This document shows, piece after piece, positions 56,801-63,241 of a stretch of 64,000 nucleotides of DNA; the stretch's first letter is position 1; each line of letters starts with the position of its first letter. Origin of the DNA: Lachnospiraceae bacterium (lineage in GTDB: Bacteria > Bacillota > Clostridia > Lachnospirales > Lachnospiraceae). Under the pieces are notes generated by a model, which made no database searches, was not told the DNA's origin, and saw only the letters and a program-made list of their open reading frames with translations. The translations under genes were made by a program, and so were the position numbers. Location of the stretch: positions 20,952-84,951 of the forward strand of contig JALEIR010000036.1 of assembly GCA_022769665.1 (NCBI GenBank), read 5' to 3'.

Positions 56801-56964
56801 TTCTTCCGGCATCACAAGGAGATGTAATCTGTTGCGATGTCCCTGCTTATGGCTCCTATCTTTCTATGGAAAACCGGGAACAACAGCAACAGCAGGATTA
56901 CTATTTTATTGCGGGTAAACAACAGCAAAACATTATGAATGCATATGCATATCTTTGCAATTAA
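53851..56964 (+). CDS. HelD-like helicase with C-terminal GH31-N-like domain
   Basis: Protein of 1037 residues. Residues 1-~710 match HelD/UvrD-like superfamily I helicases that free stalled RNA polymerase. They have an N-terminal coiled coil (residues ~8-75, the secondary-channel arm in HelD), Walker A QGVAGSGKTTVAMHRISFIL (~213), IVIDEAQDFG (Walker B), MGDVSQNI, RKSYRNTVEIS, EYTKGLEFDAV and YVAATRALHELHVLY. A Pro/Ser/Thr-rich linker (~720-815) leads to ~815-1037. That part reads like the N-terminal beta-sandwich of family 31 glycosidases (FAMGPEGQGALKLRG, DALPFLMSDKGYGILPAS, DYYFIAG, IMNAYAYLCN) but has no catalytic barrel after it. HelD alone is ~770 residues. Strong RBS GGGAGGG. Confidence 0.85.
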   Translation: MKHTDRESEEQYLKETEQVIESNLENYGREVTRMQSEIDEMLEHYHDNDVELWTILNNTITLNEHMKRNLERNEKAKHKPYFGRIIFHDETLDKEESLYIGKGGISKDNTHWMVVDWRAPVANAYYENGLGKCSYVAPGGKELPIELQLKRTFEIEDGNLLDYFDTEVIANDELLMKYLSRNKEAVLGEIVATIQKEQNEIIRKSPYHNIIVQGVAGSGKTTVAMHRISFILYNYKDRFKPEDFYIVGSNRILLNYITGVLPDLDVYGVRQMTMEQLFIRLLYEDWDDKKYSVCSAAGTKNIIKGTEQWYFDLEKFIRELERNTIRKESVFLNPRQFVEGVQNGKSGIFDKREDDKKAGVSPKLIQLIDSSAVERYITQNPYISIQSKINMLNERLLVKVKDEFIGKGVTYTEEERKAILKAYRGYYGNTQWKKSIYELYTEFLLLQRSKGIDVDIPTTSFDVYDLAALALLYKLVKETEVISEAHHIVIDEAQDFGMMAYLVLYTCIKDCTYTVMGDVSQNIHFGYGLSDWEALRRLLLTNSMDSFGLLRKSYRNTVEISNFATNILRHGSFSIYPAEPIIRHGKEVEVEEQKGVSDNHFVQRAAEILSNWQKEGYDTIAVICRDKKSAQITATHLSQYIDIMESDLDKVNFGNGILVLPVEYTKGLEFDAVLIWNPTNEDYPTDDGNAKLLYVAATRALHELHVLYRENLTGLIADPVAEEKNTVFIEERKSDQVDYAKKPDYQPLASPVKPRVKITSKVIITQNQPSSSLQNSSRKPSTDDTIKPISAKTAVYKPTASKISFGDMPVTEKLRPLGHAKINLSVRWVSKQPDGLYLQSQYGTMRISPVNGNIIRITFSKGTKLIEGTHPLISVNKVEKNWKYRDNGKAIELTTGEVSVRVDKTYGSIAFLDSKGTLLLEERKQESRILESGRNFLFMNWQKGEQLFAMGPEGQGALKLRGSAYYISTEDALPFLMSDKGYGILPASQGDVICCDVPAYGSYLSMENREQQQQQDYYFIAGKQQQNIMNAYAYLCN

Positions 56965-56983
56965 AGTATTTTTCATTCCCGGT

Positions 56984-57340
56984 TCAACGCGGTTCAATAT
57001 TCTCAAAGCGGACTATGGCAGAAGAAAACGAAGCTACCCATTCGTCAATCCTATTTTCATAATCAGCACTAATCATTTCAGCTATTTTTTCGGTGGTGAT
57101 TCCTGCCAAACTGATTTCGTTTACGTCCATGGCGTATAATAATACAACCAATATAACCGACAGCAAAAGTCTAAATCGAAATGAAGAGGGCATTTCCGAT
57201 GATTCCGGTCTTTGATGATTTTGAGCCGCTCGTCCATATAGTATTTGTTCTCTGTTGTACATGTCGTACCTGTTTTCGTTATATTTTGCACGGATTTGCT
57301 GTACCAGCTGTAATTTTTGCTCTGTCGTTACATCATTCAT
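56984..57340 (-). CDS. Small single-pass membrane protein, unknown
   Basis: Protein of 118 residues from ATG 57340. Residues 1-~50 are polar and helical (EQKLQLVQQIRAKYNENRYDMYNREQILYG). One membrane helix (~57-74, LLLSVILVVLLYAMDV) follows, then an extracytoplasmic helix ~85-118. No family or known function; the N-terminal pattern looks conserved among Lachnospiraceae but that is a memory-based impression. TTG 57349, three codons upstream, is an alternative start; both have weak ribosome sites. It is a monocistronic minus-strand gene convergent with helD. Confidence 0.65.
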   Translation of the reverse strand: MNDVTTEQKLQLVQQIRAKYNENRYDMYNREQILYGRAAQNHQRPESSEMPSSFRFRLLLSVILVVLLYAMDVNEISLAGITTEKIAEMISADYENRIDEWVASFSSAIVRFENIEPR

Positions 57341-57504
57341 ATCTGCCAACCGTATTCTAAAAGCTTATTATATGATAAGATATGTCCGTTTTAATGCAGG
57401 AAGAACCGGTTCTCAAATTTGCATTGCGAATTTTATTATGGTACAATGTGTTTGCTTAACTTCGGAGTTCCTAATTTTACAGGGAATAGAAAGGACCACA
57501 CAGA

Positions 57505-59412
57505 ATGAATAATCAAGACAGACTTGCTCTTTCTGATGATATTTTGATGAAAATCGAGAAACCTGAGCGCTATATAGGGCATGAAGTGAATTCTATAATA
57601 AAAGATAAAGAGAAAATAGATGTACGTTTTGCCATGTGTTTTCCTGATGTCTATGAAATCGGTATGTCTCATCTTGGGATTCAAATTTTATACGATATGT
57701 TTAATTCCTGGGAAGATGTCTGGTGCGAAAGAGTATATTCGCCCTGGCTTGATCTTGATGCCATTATGCGAGAAGAAAAAATCCCTCTGTTTGCATTAGA
57801 ATCCCAGGATCCTATAAAAGAATTTGATTTTCTCGGTATAACCATCCAATATGAAATGTGCTATACCAATATTCTTCAAGTACTTGATTTGTCCGGGATT
57901 CCCATAAATGCGGAAGATAGAGGAGAGGATTGTCCCATTGTCATCGGAGGCGGGCCATGCACATATAATCCGGAACCGCTTGCGGACTTTTTTGACATTT
58001 TTTACATCGGAGAGGGAGAAACCCAATATCGGCACTTGCTTGATTTATACAAAAAATGCAAGTCAGAAGGGAAAAGCCGCAAGGAATTTTTACGCAAAGC
58101 TGCTAAAGTTCCCGGTATGTATGTCCCGAGGTTTTATACTGTAGAATATAATCAAGACGGTACCATAAAATGTTTTACTCCCACAGAAGAGGGAATTCCG
58201 GCTACTGTTACAAAAGAGATTCAGATGGATGTAACCGATACTTATTACCCCATGAAACCCGTTGTACCCTTTATTAAGGTCACTCAGGACAGAGTTGTCT
58301 TGGAAATTCAAAGAGGCTGTATCCGGGGCTGCCGTTTCTGTCAGGCCGGTCAGCTTTATCGTCCTGTCAGAGAGCGTGATGTAGAAACCTTGAAAAAATG
58401 GGCAATGGAAATGTTAAAAAATACAGGACATGAAGAGATTTCCCTGAGTTCTTTAAGCTCCAGCGATTACAGCAAACTGCCTGAATTGATTGACTTCCTG
58501 ATAGAAGAGTGCAATAAAAAACATACGAATATTTCTCTTCCATCACTGCGTATTGACGCATTTTCTCTTGATGTTATGAGCAAAGTACAGGACGTGAAAA
58601 AATCCAGTCTTACCTTTGCGCCGGAAGCAGGAAGCCAACGGCTTCGAAATGTCATCAACAAAGGACTGACAGAGGATGTAATACTCAAAGGTGCTGCGCT
58701 TGCCTTTGAAGGAGGCTGGACCAGGGTTAAACTTTATTTTATGCTGGGACTTCCAACTGAGACAGAAGACGATATAAGAGGTATTGCAGAGCTTTCTAAC
58801 AAGATTGCAGCAACTTTTTTTGATACGGTACCAAAAGAAAAACGTGTAAACGGAAAGATACAGATTGTTGCCAGTACATCCTTTTTTGTGCCGAAGCCTT
58901 TTACGCCATTCCAATGGGCCCGCCAATGTACAAAGGATGAATTTATCGAAAAGGCATATCAGACCAGAAAAGCCATTTCCGAACAGTTGAATCAAAAAAG
59001 TATTAAATACAATTGGCATGAAGCTGATGCAAGCGTTCTTGAGGGTGTTTTGGCACGTGGTGACAGAAGACTTTGCCGGGTTATCAGACGCGTTTATGAA
59101 AAGGGAAGCTTTTACGATGCCTGGAGTGAATACTATAACAATGAAAGATGGTTGGAAACAATAGAAGAGTGCGGACTATCTGTTGAATTTTATACACACA
59201 GAGAACGTTCCGTTGATGAAATCCTACCCTGGGACTTTATTGACTGCGGAGTAACAAAGGAATTTTTAAAGCGTGAATGGGAAAAGGCACAAAGGGAAGA
59301 GATTTCCGAAAACTGTAAGATGAAATGCCAGGGCTGTGGAGCGGCCAAATTTGGCGGTGGAATCTGTTTTCAACAGCGCCATGAACAAGGGCTTGTAACA
59401 GGAGGATGCTGA
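57505..59412 (+). CDS. TIGR03960-type B12-binding-like radical SAM protein
   Basis: Protein of 635 residues. An N-terminal cobalamin-binding-like fold (RFAMCFPDVYEIGMSHLGIQIL ... IVIGGGPCTYNPEPLADFFD) precedes the radical SAM core with CIRGCRFC (~272-279: QRGCIRGCRFCQAGQLYRP). The C-terminus has a CxGCG-like end (CQGCGAAKFGGGICFQQR). Family TIGR03960 is normally next to TIGR03936 (DUF2344), as here, and RNase G, and is thought to modify RNA or ribosomal components; its reaction is unproven. Start ATG 57505; AGAAAGGACC upstream. Confidence 0.92.
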   Translation: MNNQDRLALSDDILMKIEKPERYIGHEVNSIIKDKEKIDVRFAMCFPDVYEIGMSHLGIQILYDMFNSWEDVWCERVYSPWLDLDAIMREEKIPLFALESQDPIKEFDFLGITIQYEMCYTNILQVLDLSGIPINAEDRGEDCPIVIGGGPCTYNPEPLADFFDIFYIGEGETQYRHLLDLYKKCKSEGKSRKEFLRKAAKVPGMYVPRFYTVEYNQDGTIKCFTPTEEGIPATVTKEIQMDVTDTYYPMKPVVPFIKVTQDRVVLEIQRGCIRGCRFCQAGQLYRPVRERDVETLKKWAMEMLKNTGHEEISLSSLSSSDYSKLPELIDFLIEECNKKHTNISLPSLRIDAFSLDVMSKVQDVKKSSLTFAPEAGSQRLRNVINKGLTEDVILKGAALAFEGGWTRVKLYFMLGLPTETEDDIRGIAELSNKIAATFFDTVPKEKRVNGKIQIVASTSFFVPKPFTPFQWARQCTKDEFIEKAYQTRKAISEQLNQKSIKYNWHEADASVLEGVLARGDRRLCRVIRRVYEKGSFYDAWSEYYNNERWLETIEECGLSVEFYTHRERSVDEILPWDFIDCGVTKEFLKREWEKAQREEISENCKMKCQGCGAAKFGGGICFQQRHEQGLVTGGC

Positions 59413-59413
59413 T

Positions 59414-60136
59414 ATGAAGCTACGCGTTAAATTTAAAAAATTTGGTGCTGTACGGTTTATCGGTCACTTAGATGTTATGCGGTTTTTTCAAAAAGCAATT
59501 CGAAGAGCCGGTCTTGATATCGCATATACCGGTGGGTACAGCCCTCATCAAATTATGACATTCGCTTCCCCCCTTGGAGTTGGGTTGGAGAGTAACGGTG
59601 AATATATGGATATTGAAGTGAATTCTCTTACTTCCTGTTCCGATGTGATAGAACGACTTAACAATGCAAGTGTACAGGGTATTGAAATTACTTCCGTTAA
59701 AATATTACCGGATAATGCGGGAAATGCCATGGCAAGTGTTGCTGCAGCAAAATACACTGTTCGTTTCAGAGATGGTCGAACACCTAATATTTCCATAGAT
59801 TCTAAGCTTCCTGTGTTTTTAAATCAGGAAAAAATAGAAATCACCAAGAAAACCAAAAAAGGAATTCGTGAATTAGATTTAAAACCCGGAATTTTTGAAC
59901 TTTCTTGGGACGGCAAGGCGTTTCATATGCTGGTAGATGCTTCAAGTGCAGGAAATATAAAGCCTATTCAAATAATAGAAGCACTTTTATCCACTGCTGA
60001 TGAAATACTGCAGGAAAATGCGCTTTTGATTACCAGGGAGGATGTCTATACAAATACAGGGACCGAAGAAAATCCCATATTTACGTCCCTGGGAGATATC
60101 GGCAGTGAACTCCTCCCAACAGTAGCGGAGGATTGA
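59414..60136 (+). CDS. DUF2344/TIGR03936 radical SAM-associated protein
   Basis: Protein of 240 residues. It begins MKLRVKFKKFGAVRFIGHLDVMRFFQKAIRRAGL and contains GYSPHQIMTFASPLGVGLESNGEYMDIE, the TIGR03936 pattern. In many Clostridia it is fused to or adjacent to the TIGR03960 radical SAM protein, as here (ATG one base after the previous stop). RNase G starts three bases after its own stop. The biochemical role is unknown. Confidence 0.92.
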   Translation: MKLRVKFKKFGAVRFIGHLDVMRFFQKAIRRAGLDIAYTGGYSPHQIMTFASPLGVGLESNGEYMDIEVNSLTSCSDVIERLNNASVQGIEITSVKILPDNAGNAMASVAAAKYTVRFRDGRTPNISIDSKLPVFLNQEKIEITKKTKKGIRELDLKPGIFELSWDGKAFHMLVDASSAGNIKPIQIIEALLSTADEILQENALLITREDVYTNTGTEENPIFTSLGDIGSELLPTVAED

Positions 60137-60138
60137 TT

Positions 60139-61455
60139 ATGAGCCGATTTATTCAACCAAAATCTACACCTGCAATTTCTGAAGAAGAACGTATGCTTCG
60201 CGATACTAATGCAGGGAAACTTCTTTTTACCCAATATAGAGAAAAGAATTGTGTTCTTCTTTTGAGAAACGATAAACTCATTGCAGCTTCTTTTCCTGAG
60301 GGGAGTAAAATCGGTGCAGTTTATCTGGCGAAAGTAAAAAATGTTGTTAAAAACATTAATGCATACTTTGTTGAAATTCAAAATGGTGAGATATGTTTTC
60401 TGCCTTTCAAAGAGGCAACACATCCTTTTGTGTTAAATCGTAAATATGACGGAAGATTATTGGAGGGTGACGAACTGCCTGTACAACTTGTAAGAGATGC
60501 CCAAAAGACTAAGCAAGCATCTGTAACCGCACATATTTCCCTTTCCAACGATTTTTTTGCACTTGTTTTTGGTACAGACCACGTAGGGTATTCATCCAAT
60601 CTAAACAAATCGCAAAAGACGGTGCTTAAGAATATTTTGACAGAAGAAAACATTTTGCGAGGTGAATCCCTTTCGCAGGACTACTTTTCTGTTAATACAG
60701 CATATTCATTACCAACCATCGGAATGATTGTCAGAACAGATGCAGCAAAATTTCTGGATGAGACATTAAATCTATCGGTTAGCGAAAGTTTTCATGAACT
60801 TTTGGAAGAGTTTCAACTGTTATTGCGAGATGCAGTTTATCACAGCTGTTTTAGTTGTCTCAGGAAATCAAAAGACATGATTTCCTTTATGCTTGATCAT
60901 TTTGTTTCTTCGGACGAATACAATGAAATGATAACAGACAACGAACCTCTTTATGCTGATTTACAAAGTTTTTGTAATCATTTTTTACCTGAGAAAAAAG
61001 TTCATTTATACAAAGATAATTTCATTTCTTTGAATAAGCTTTATCAGCTTGACAGTAAGCTTCAGACAGCTTTTCAGGAACGTGTATGGCTGAAATCCGG
61101 AGGATATCTTGTCATACAGCCAACAGAAGCACTTACTGTAATTGACGTCAATTCAGGAAAATATGAGGCTAAACGGAAAGCAGAAGAGGAGTATATTCTG
61201 AAATTAAACCGGGAAGCTGCAGAAGAAATTGCTATACAGCTCAGGTTACGGAATCTTTCCGGAATAATTATTGTTGATTTTATCAATATGGAATCAGAGA
61301 CTTCCAGACTGGACATCATACGCTATATGAAACTGCTTATCGGTAAAGATAAGGTACAAACTGTTGTTGTTGATATGACTCCGTTAGGACTTATGGAAAT
61401 CACACGTAAAAAAATAACAAAGCCTCTTTATGAGCAGTTTCATTCCGATATTTAA
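60139..61455 (+). CDS. rng: Ribonuclease E/G family protein lacking the zinc link
   Basis: Endoribonuclease of 438 residues for 16S rRNA maturation and mRNA turnover. An S1-like domain near the N-terminus (GAVYLAKVKNVVKNINAYFVEI, 50-75) precedes the catalytic DNase I-like part. Its Mg ligands are in ALTVIDVNSGKY (~336) and IIIVDFINME (~379). The sequence ends TRKKITKPLYEQFHSDI, right where E. coli RNase E/G has the CPxC zinc link that joins subunits, so tetramer assembly must differ. ATG 60139 follows GGAGGATTGATT. It is followed by a Nudix gene rather than the usual rplU cluster. Confidence 0.9.
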   Translation: MSRFIQPKSTPAISEEERMLRDTNAGKLLFTQYREKNCVLLLRNDKLIAASFPEGSKIGAVYLAKVKNVVKNINAYFVEIQNGEICFLPFKEATHPFVLNRKYDGRLLEGDELPVQLVRDAQKTKQASVTAHISLSNDFFALVFGTDHVGYSSNLNKSQKTVLKNILTEENILRGESLSQDYFSVNTAYSLPTIGMIVRTDAAKFLDETLNLSVSESFHELLEEFQLLLRDAVYHSCFSCLRKSKDMISFMLDHFVSSDEYNEMITDNEPLYADLQSFCNHFLPEKKVHLYKDNFISLNKLYQLDSKLQTAFQERVWLKSGGYLVIQPTEALTVIDVNSGKYEAKRKAEEEYILKLNREAAEEIAIQLRLRNLSGIIIVDFINMESETSRLDIIRYMKLLIGKDKVQTVVVDMTPLGLMEITRKKITKPLYEQFHSDI

Positions 61456-61480
61456 TTATATATGACAGGAGATTACTATC

Positions 61481-62035
61481 ATGGAATTGCTTCACTTTGA
61501 AAAGGTTAAAGACGGAAAATATCTAAAAAATTATGAGTTAACTTATCTGAATAAGTCCGGAAATGAAAAAAAATATGAAATTGTCAGCAGACGTGACTTA
61601 AAAGATGCTGATGATTTAGGCGGTAAACCCAGTGGTGTATCCATTGTTGCAATATGTGAAGATAAAATGTTGCTTTTACATGAATTTCGCATGGGAATCA
61701 ACAGAACAATTTATAATTTATGTGCCGGGATGATAGAATCAGGAGAAACAATTGAACAATGCATCAAAAGGGAATTATACGAAGAGACAGGTCTTAAGGT
61801 TAAAAAAATAAAAAAAATACTTCCTCCGTCATTTGCTGCCGTAGCTATTTCCGATACAACTACATACATTGCATTTGTTGAAGTTGAAGGTAATCTTGAA
61901 GATCATTCCTCAGATAACGAACAGATTGATGCCGCTTTTTATTCCAGAGAAGAAGTCAAATATCTCATCGAAACAGAACCTTTCAGTTCCAGAGCTCAAA
62001 TGGCAGCATATTTTTTCGCTGAATACGGACTTTGA
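61481..62035 (+). CDS. Nudix hydrolase, ADP-ribose pyrophosphatase-like
   Basis: Protein of 184 residues. The Nudix box GMIESGETIEQCIKRELYEE-TGL (~86-108) is complete, and the upstream strand EFRMGINRTIYNLCAG resembles ADP-ribose pyrophosphatases that use R-x-x-x-N. C-terminal ELxxxAxxAAYF is typical too. Likely hydrolyses ADP-ribose or a related sugar nucleotide; specificity is not certain. RBS AGGAGATTACT. The structured non-coding block of the mobile element begins just after the stop codon, and no host gene is disrupted. Confidence 0.88.
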   Translation: MELLHFEKVKDGKYLKNYELTYLNKSGNEKKYEIVSRRDLKDADDLGGKPSGVSIVAICEDKMLLLHEFRMGINRTIYNLCAGMIESGETIEQCIKRELYEETGLKVKKIKKILPPSFAAVAISDTTTYIAFVEVEGNLEDHSSDNEQIDAAFYSREEVKYLIETEPFSSRAQMAAYFFAEYGL

Positions 62036-62241
62036 GAGCTACATCAAACTATGCGCAAAAGGGAACGTGTTTCGCGAATGTCGGAGAATGGTCTGGGAGA
62101 CCATTTGGAGACCGTAGTGGAGAGGTGCCAGAAATTCACATCCGCTGACAGGCTTTTTGGCTACCACAGTTACGCATAAGCGTAACACCAATTCAAGGGC
62201 AAAAAGTATTCAAGTGAATTTATGGTACCTTGGAACGGAGA

Positions 62242-62286
62242 GTTGCCACGGTAGGCGGATTCAGTCCGCCGTGAGTGCTTGGCAAC
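62242..62286. repeat. Two-level hairpin
   Basis: GTTGCCA pairs with TGGCAAC, enclosing a second hairpin GGCGGA-TTCAG-TCCGCC. It is the most elaborate fold of the left part of the block and could form in RNA or single-stranded DNA. Confidence 0.7.
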
Positions 62287-62461
62287 TATTTGCGAAACAT
62301 CTGTCTTTTGCGGGCGGGAGCTGGAACCATAGTTGGCGTATAAGAAGCGGAGACCAGATTGGGAAATGGATGCGTAGTGCTTCTGAACCCCTTTAGGGGT
62401 GCCTTCCACGACGGAGCAGACATTGACCTTTCGGTAACAGCCAGTACACCCAACACAAACT

Positions 62462-62477
62462 GTTCGAACGTTCGAAC
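62462..62477. repeat. 16-bp perfect palindrome
   Basis: GTTCGAACGTTCGAAC reads the same on both strands. It could be an operator of the element or a site for strand-exchange machinery. It is not a LexA site because the half sites have no spacer. Confidence 0.75.
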
Positions 62478-62731
62478 TGCCAACAGAGTAAAATATAATC
62501 CAATCAGTCTGGCACATTGCAAATCAAATCAAATCAAACCATACCAGACCAAACCAACTACTCTCACAAAAGTCAAAAAGAAGCAGAAGAGCGCGGAGCG
62601 CTATACTTGACAATAGCAACACTTTAGAGTCACTTTGTAAAAAATATTACAATCCACACAAAAGAAAAGACAACAAAAACCAATCCAAAACAGCCGTAGC
62701 AACGGCGAAACGCACCCTTTACGGTAGGTTA

Positions 62732-62811
62732 GTACGTGCAAGCCTTGTGGCAGGGGGAGTGCCCATCCCAAGCGTAGCGTTGGGCACCCCGCGGGCACTG
62801 GGCGCACGTAC
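62732..62811. repeat. Nested GC-rich inverted repeat, candidate origin element
   Basis: GTACGTGC at 62732-62739 pairs with GCACGTAC at 62804-62811. Inside, GTGCCCA at 62759-62765 pairs with TGGGCAC at 62781-62787. It is GC-rich in an AT-rich genome and lies about 430 bases from the relaxase gene's 3' end. Such nested inverted repeats are typical of transfer or single-strand origins, but the known pMV158-type nick sequence was not recognised. Confidence 0.45.
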
Positions 62812-62846
62812 GGCGGTTCCTGCCGTCAAGGGCGTTGCGCAGGCAT

Positions 62847-62876
62847 TTGACCAGCACAATCCAACCATGATATACT
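62847..62876 (+). promoter_or_regulatory. Promoter of predicted small RNA
   Basis: TTGACC and TATACT lie 18 bases apart with an extended -10 (TGATATACT). Transcription would start near 62883. Confidence 0.65.
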
Positions 62877-62882
62877 ATAGGT

Positions 62883-62978
62883 GTTTGTCCAAGCCAGCAA
62901 GGGGGCAAAACAGCCCTTGCAGTACAGACTACTCACAGTCACAACCAGACAAGCCCAAGGACATCCAAGGGCTTTTTT
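62883..62978 (+). ncRNA. Predicted ~96-nt small RNA of the mobile element
   Basis: Between the promoter at 62847-62876 and a terminator at 62951-62978, no frame with a ribosome site exists. The RNA would start with GUGUUUGUCC, form a stem from GCAAGGG (62897-62903) and CCCTTGC (62914-62920), pass through a single-stranded CA-rich spacer and end in the terminator hairpin. Two hairpins in about 96 nucleotides is the size and form of counter-transcribed or other regulatory plasmid RNAs, but no target is identified in the window. It is transcribed toward the relaxase gene's 3' end. No family match is claimed. Confidence 0.55.
62951..62978 (+). terminator. Terminator of predicted small RNA
   Basis: AAGCCC pairs with GGGCTT, with an inner GGA/TCC pairing, followed by a run of T (TTTTTT including the stem end). 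Confidence 0.8.
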
Positions 62979-63241
62979 CATAACATGCAAACCAATCCAG
63001 ACCAGCCAAGTCCAGCAAGCTCTAAAAAACGTAAGTGTTGAAAACGTTAAGAACGGTGTTGAAGTGCTTTTTACCGAAACCCGTTTAGTTTTCATACGGC
63101 ACAGCGTAGGTCTGGGACACAGCGGACTTCCGTGGAATTATTGCGAAACTAGGCAGACAGAAGCGGAGCCAACTATGCGCAAAAGACAACTTTAACGAAT
63201 AGTTTGGCTGGTTTTCGCGCCTCCAGTAGGTGCTCCGCGCC

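Larger units (their letters stand above)
62047..63185. repeat. 15-bp direct repeats bounding the non-coding block
   Basis: AACTATGCGCAAAAG occurs at 62047-62061 and again at 63171-63185, in the same orientation, close to the two ends of the non-coding block. A 15-base match at this distance is very unlikely by chance. It could mark an insertion or recombination boundary, or be an iteron. The sequence between is described in the block entry. Confidence 0.6.
62036..63241. other. Structured non-coding block at mobile element edge (1.2 kb)
   Basis: No convincing protein gene is present; short open frames on both strands look random. The block contains hairpins at 62087-62105 (AATGGTCT/AGACCATT), 62169-62186 (GTTACGC/GCGTAAC), 62242-62286 and 62387-62400 (ACCCC/GGGGT). 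It also holds a 16-base perfect palindrome at 62462-62477, an A/C-rich stretch around 62516-62700, a nested GC-rich inverted repeat at 62732-62811 and a predicted small RNA at 62883-62978. Composition differs from the flanking chromosomal genes. It probably belongs to the mobile element whose MobV relaxase gene follows. Confidence 0.7.

Noticed and set aside
57404..57415. AGAACCGGTTCT palindrome upstream of the TIGR03960 gene
   Set aside because: A 12-base palindrome of this kind is expected by chance in 64 kb; no promoter context.
62462..62477. GTTCGAACGTTCGAAC as a LexA operator
   Set aside because: The half sites CGAAC and GTTCG have no four-base spacer as required for the Gram-positive LexA box.
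62170..62517. Minus-strand frame of 115 codons in the mobile block
   Set aside because: No start site, no family features and dense hairpins; likely non-coding.
62747..62983. Plus-strand frame of 78 codons in the mobile block
   Set aside because: It starts inside the nested inverted repeat, has no ribosome site and runs through the predicted small RNA and its terminator.
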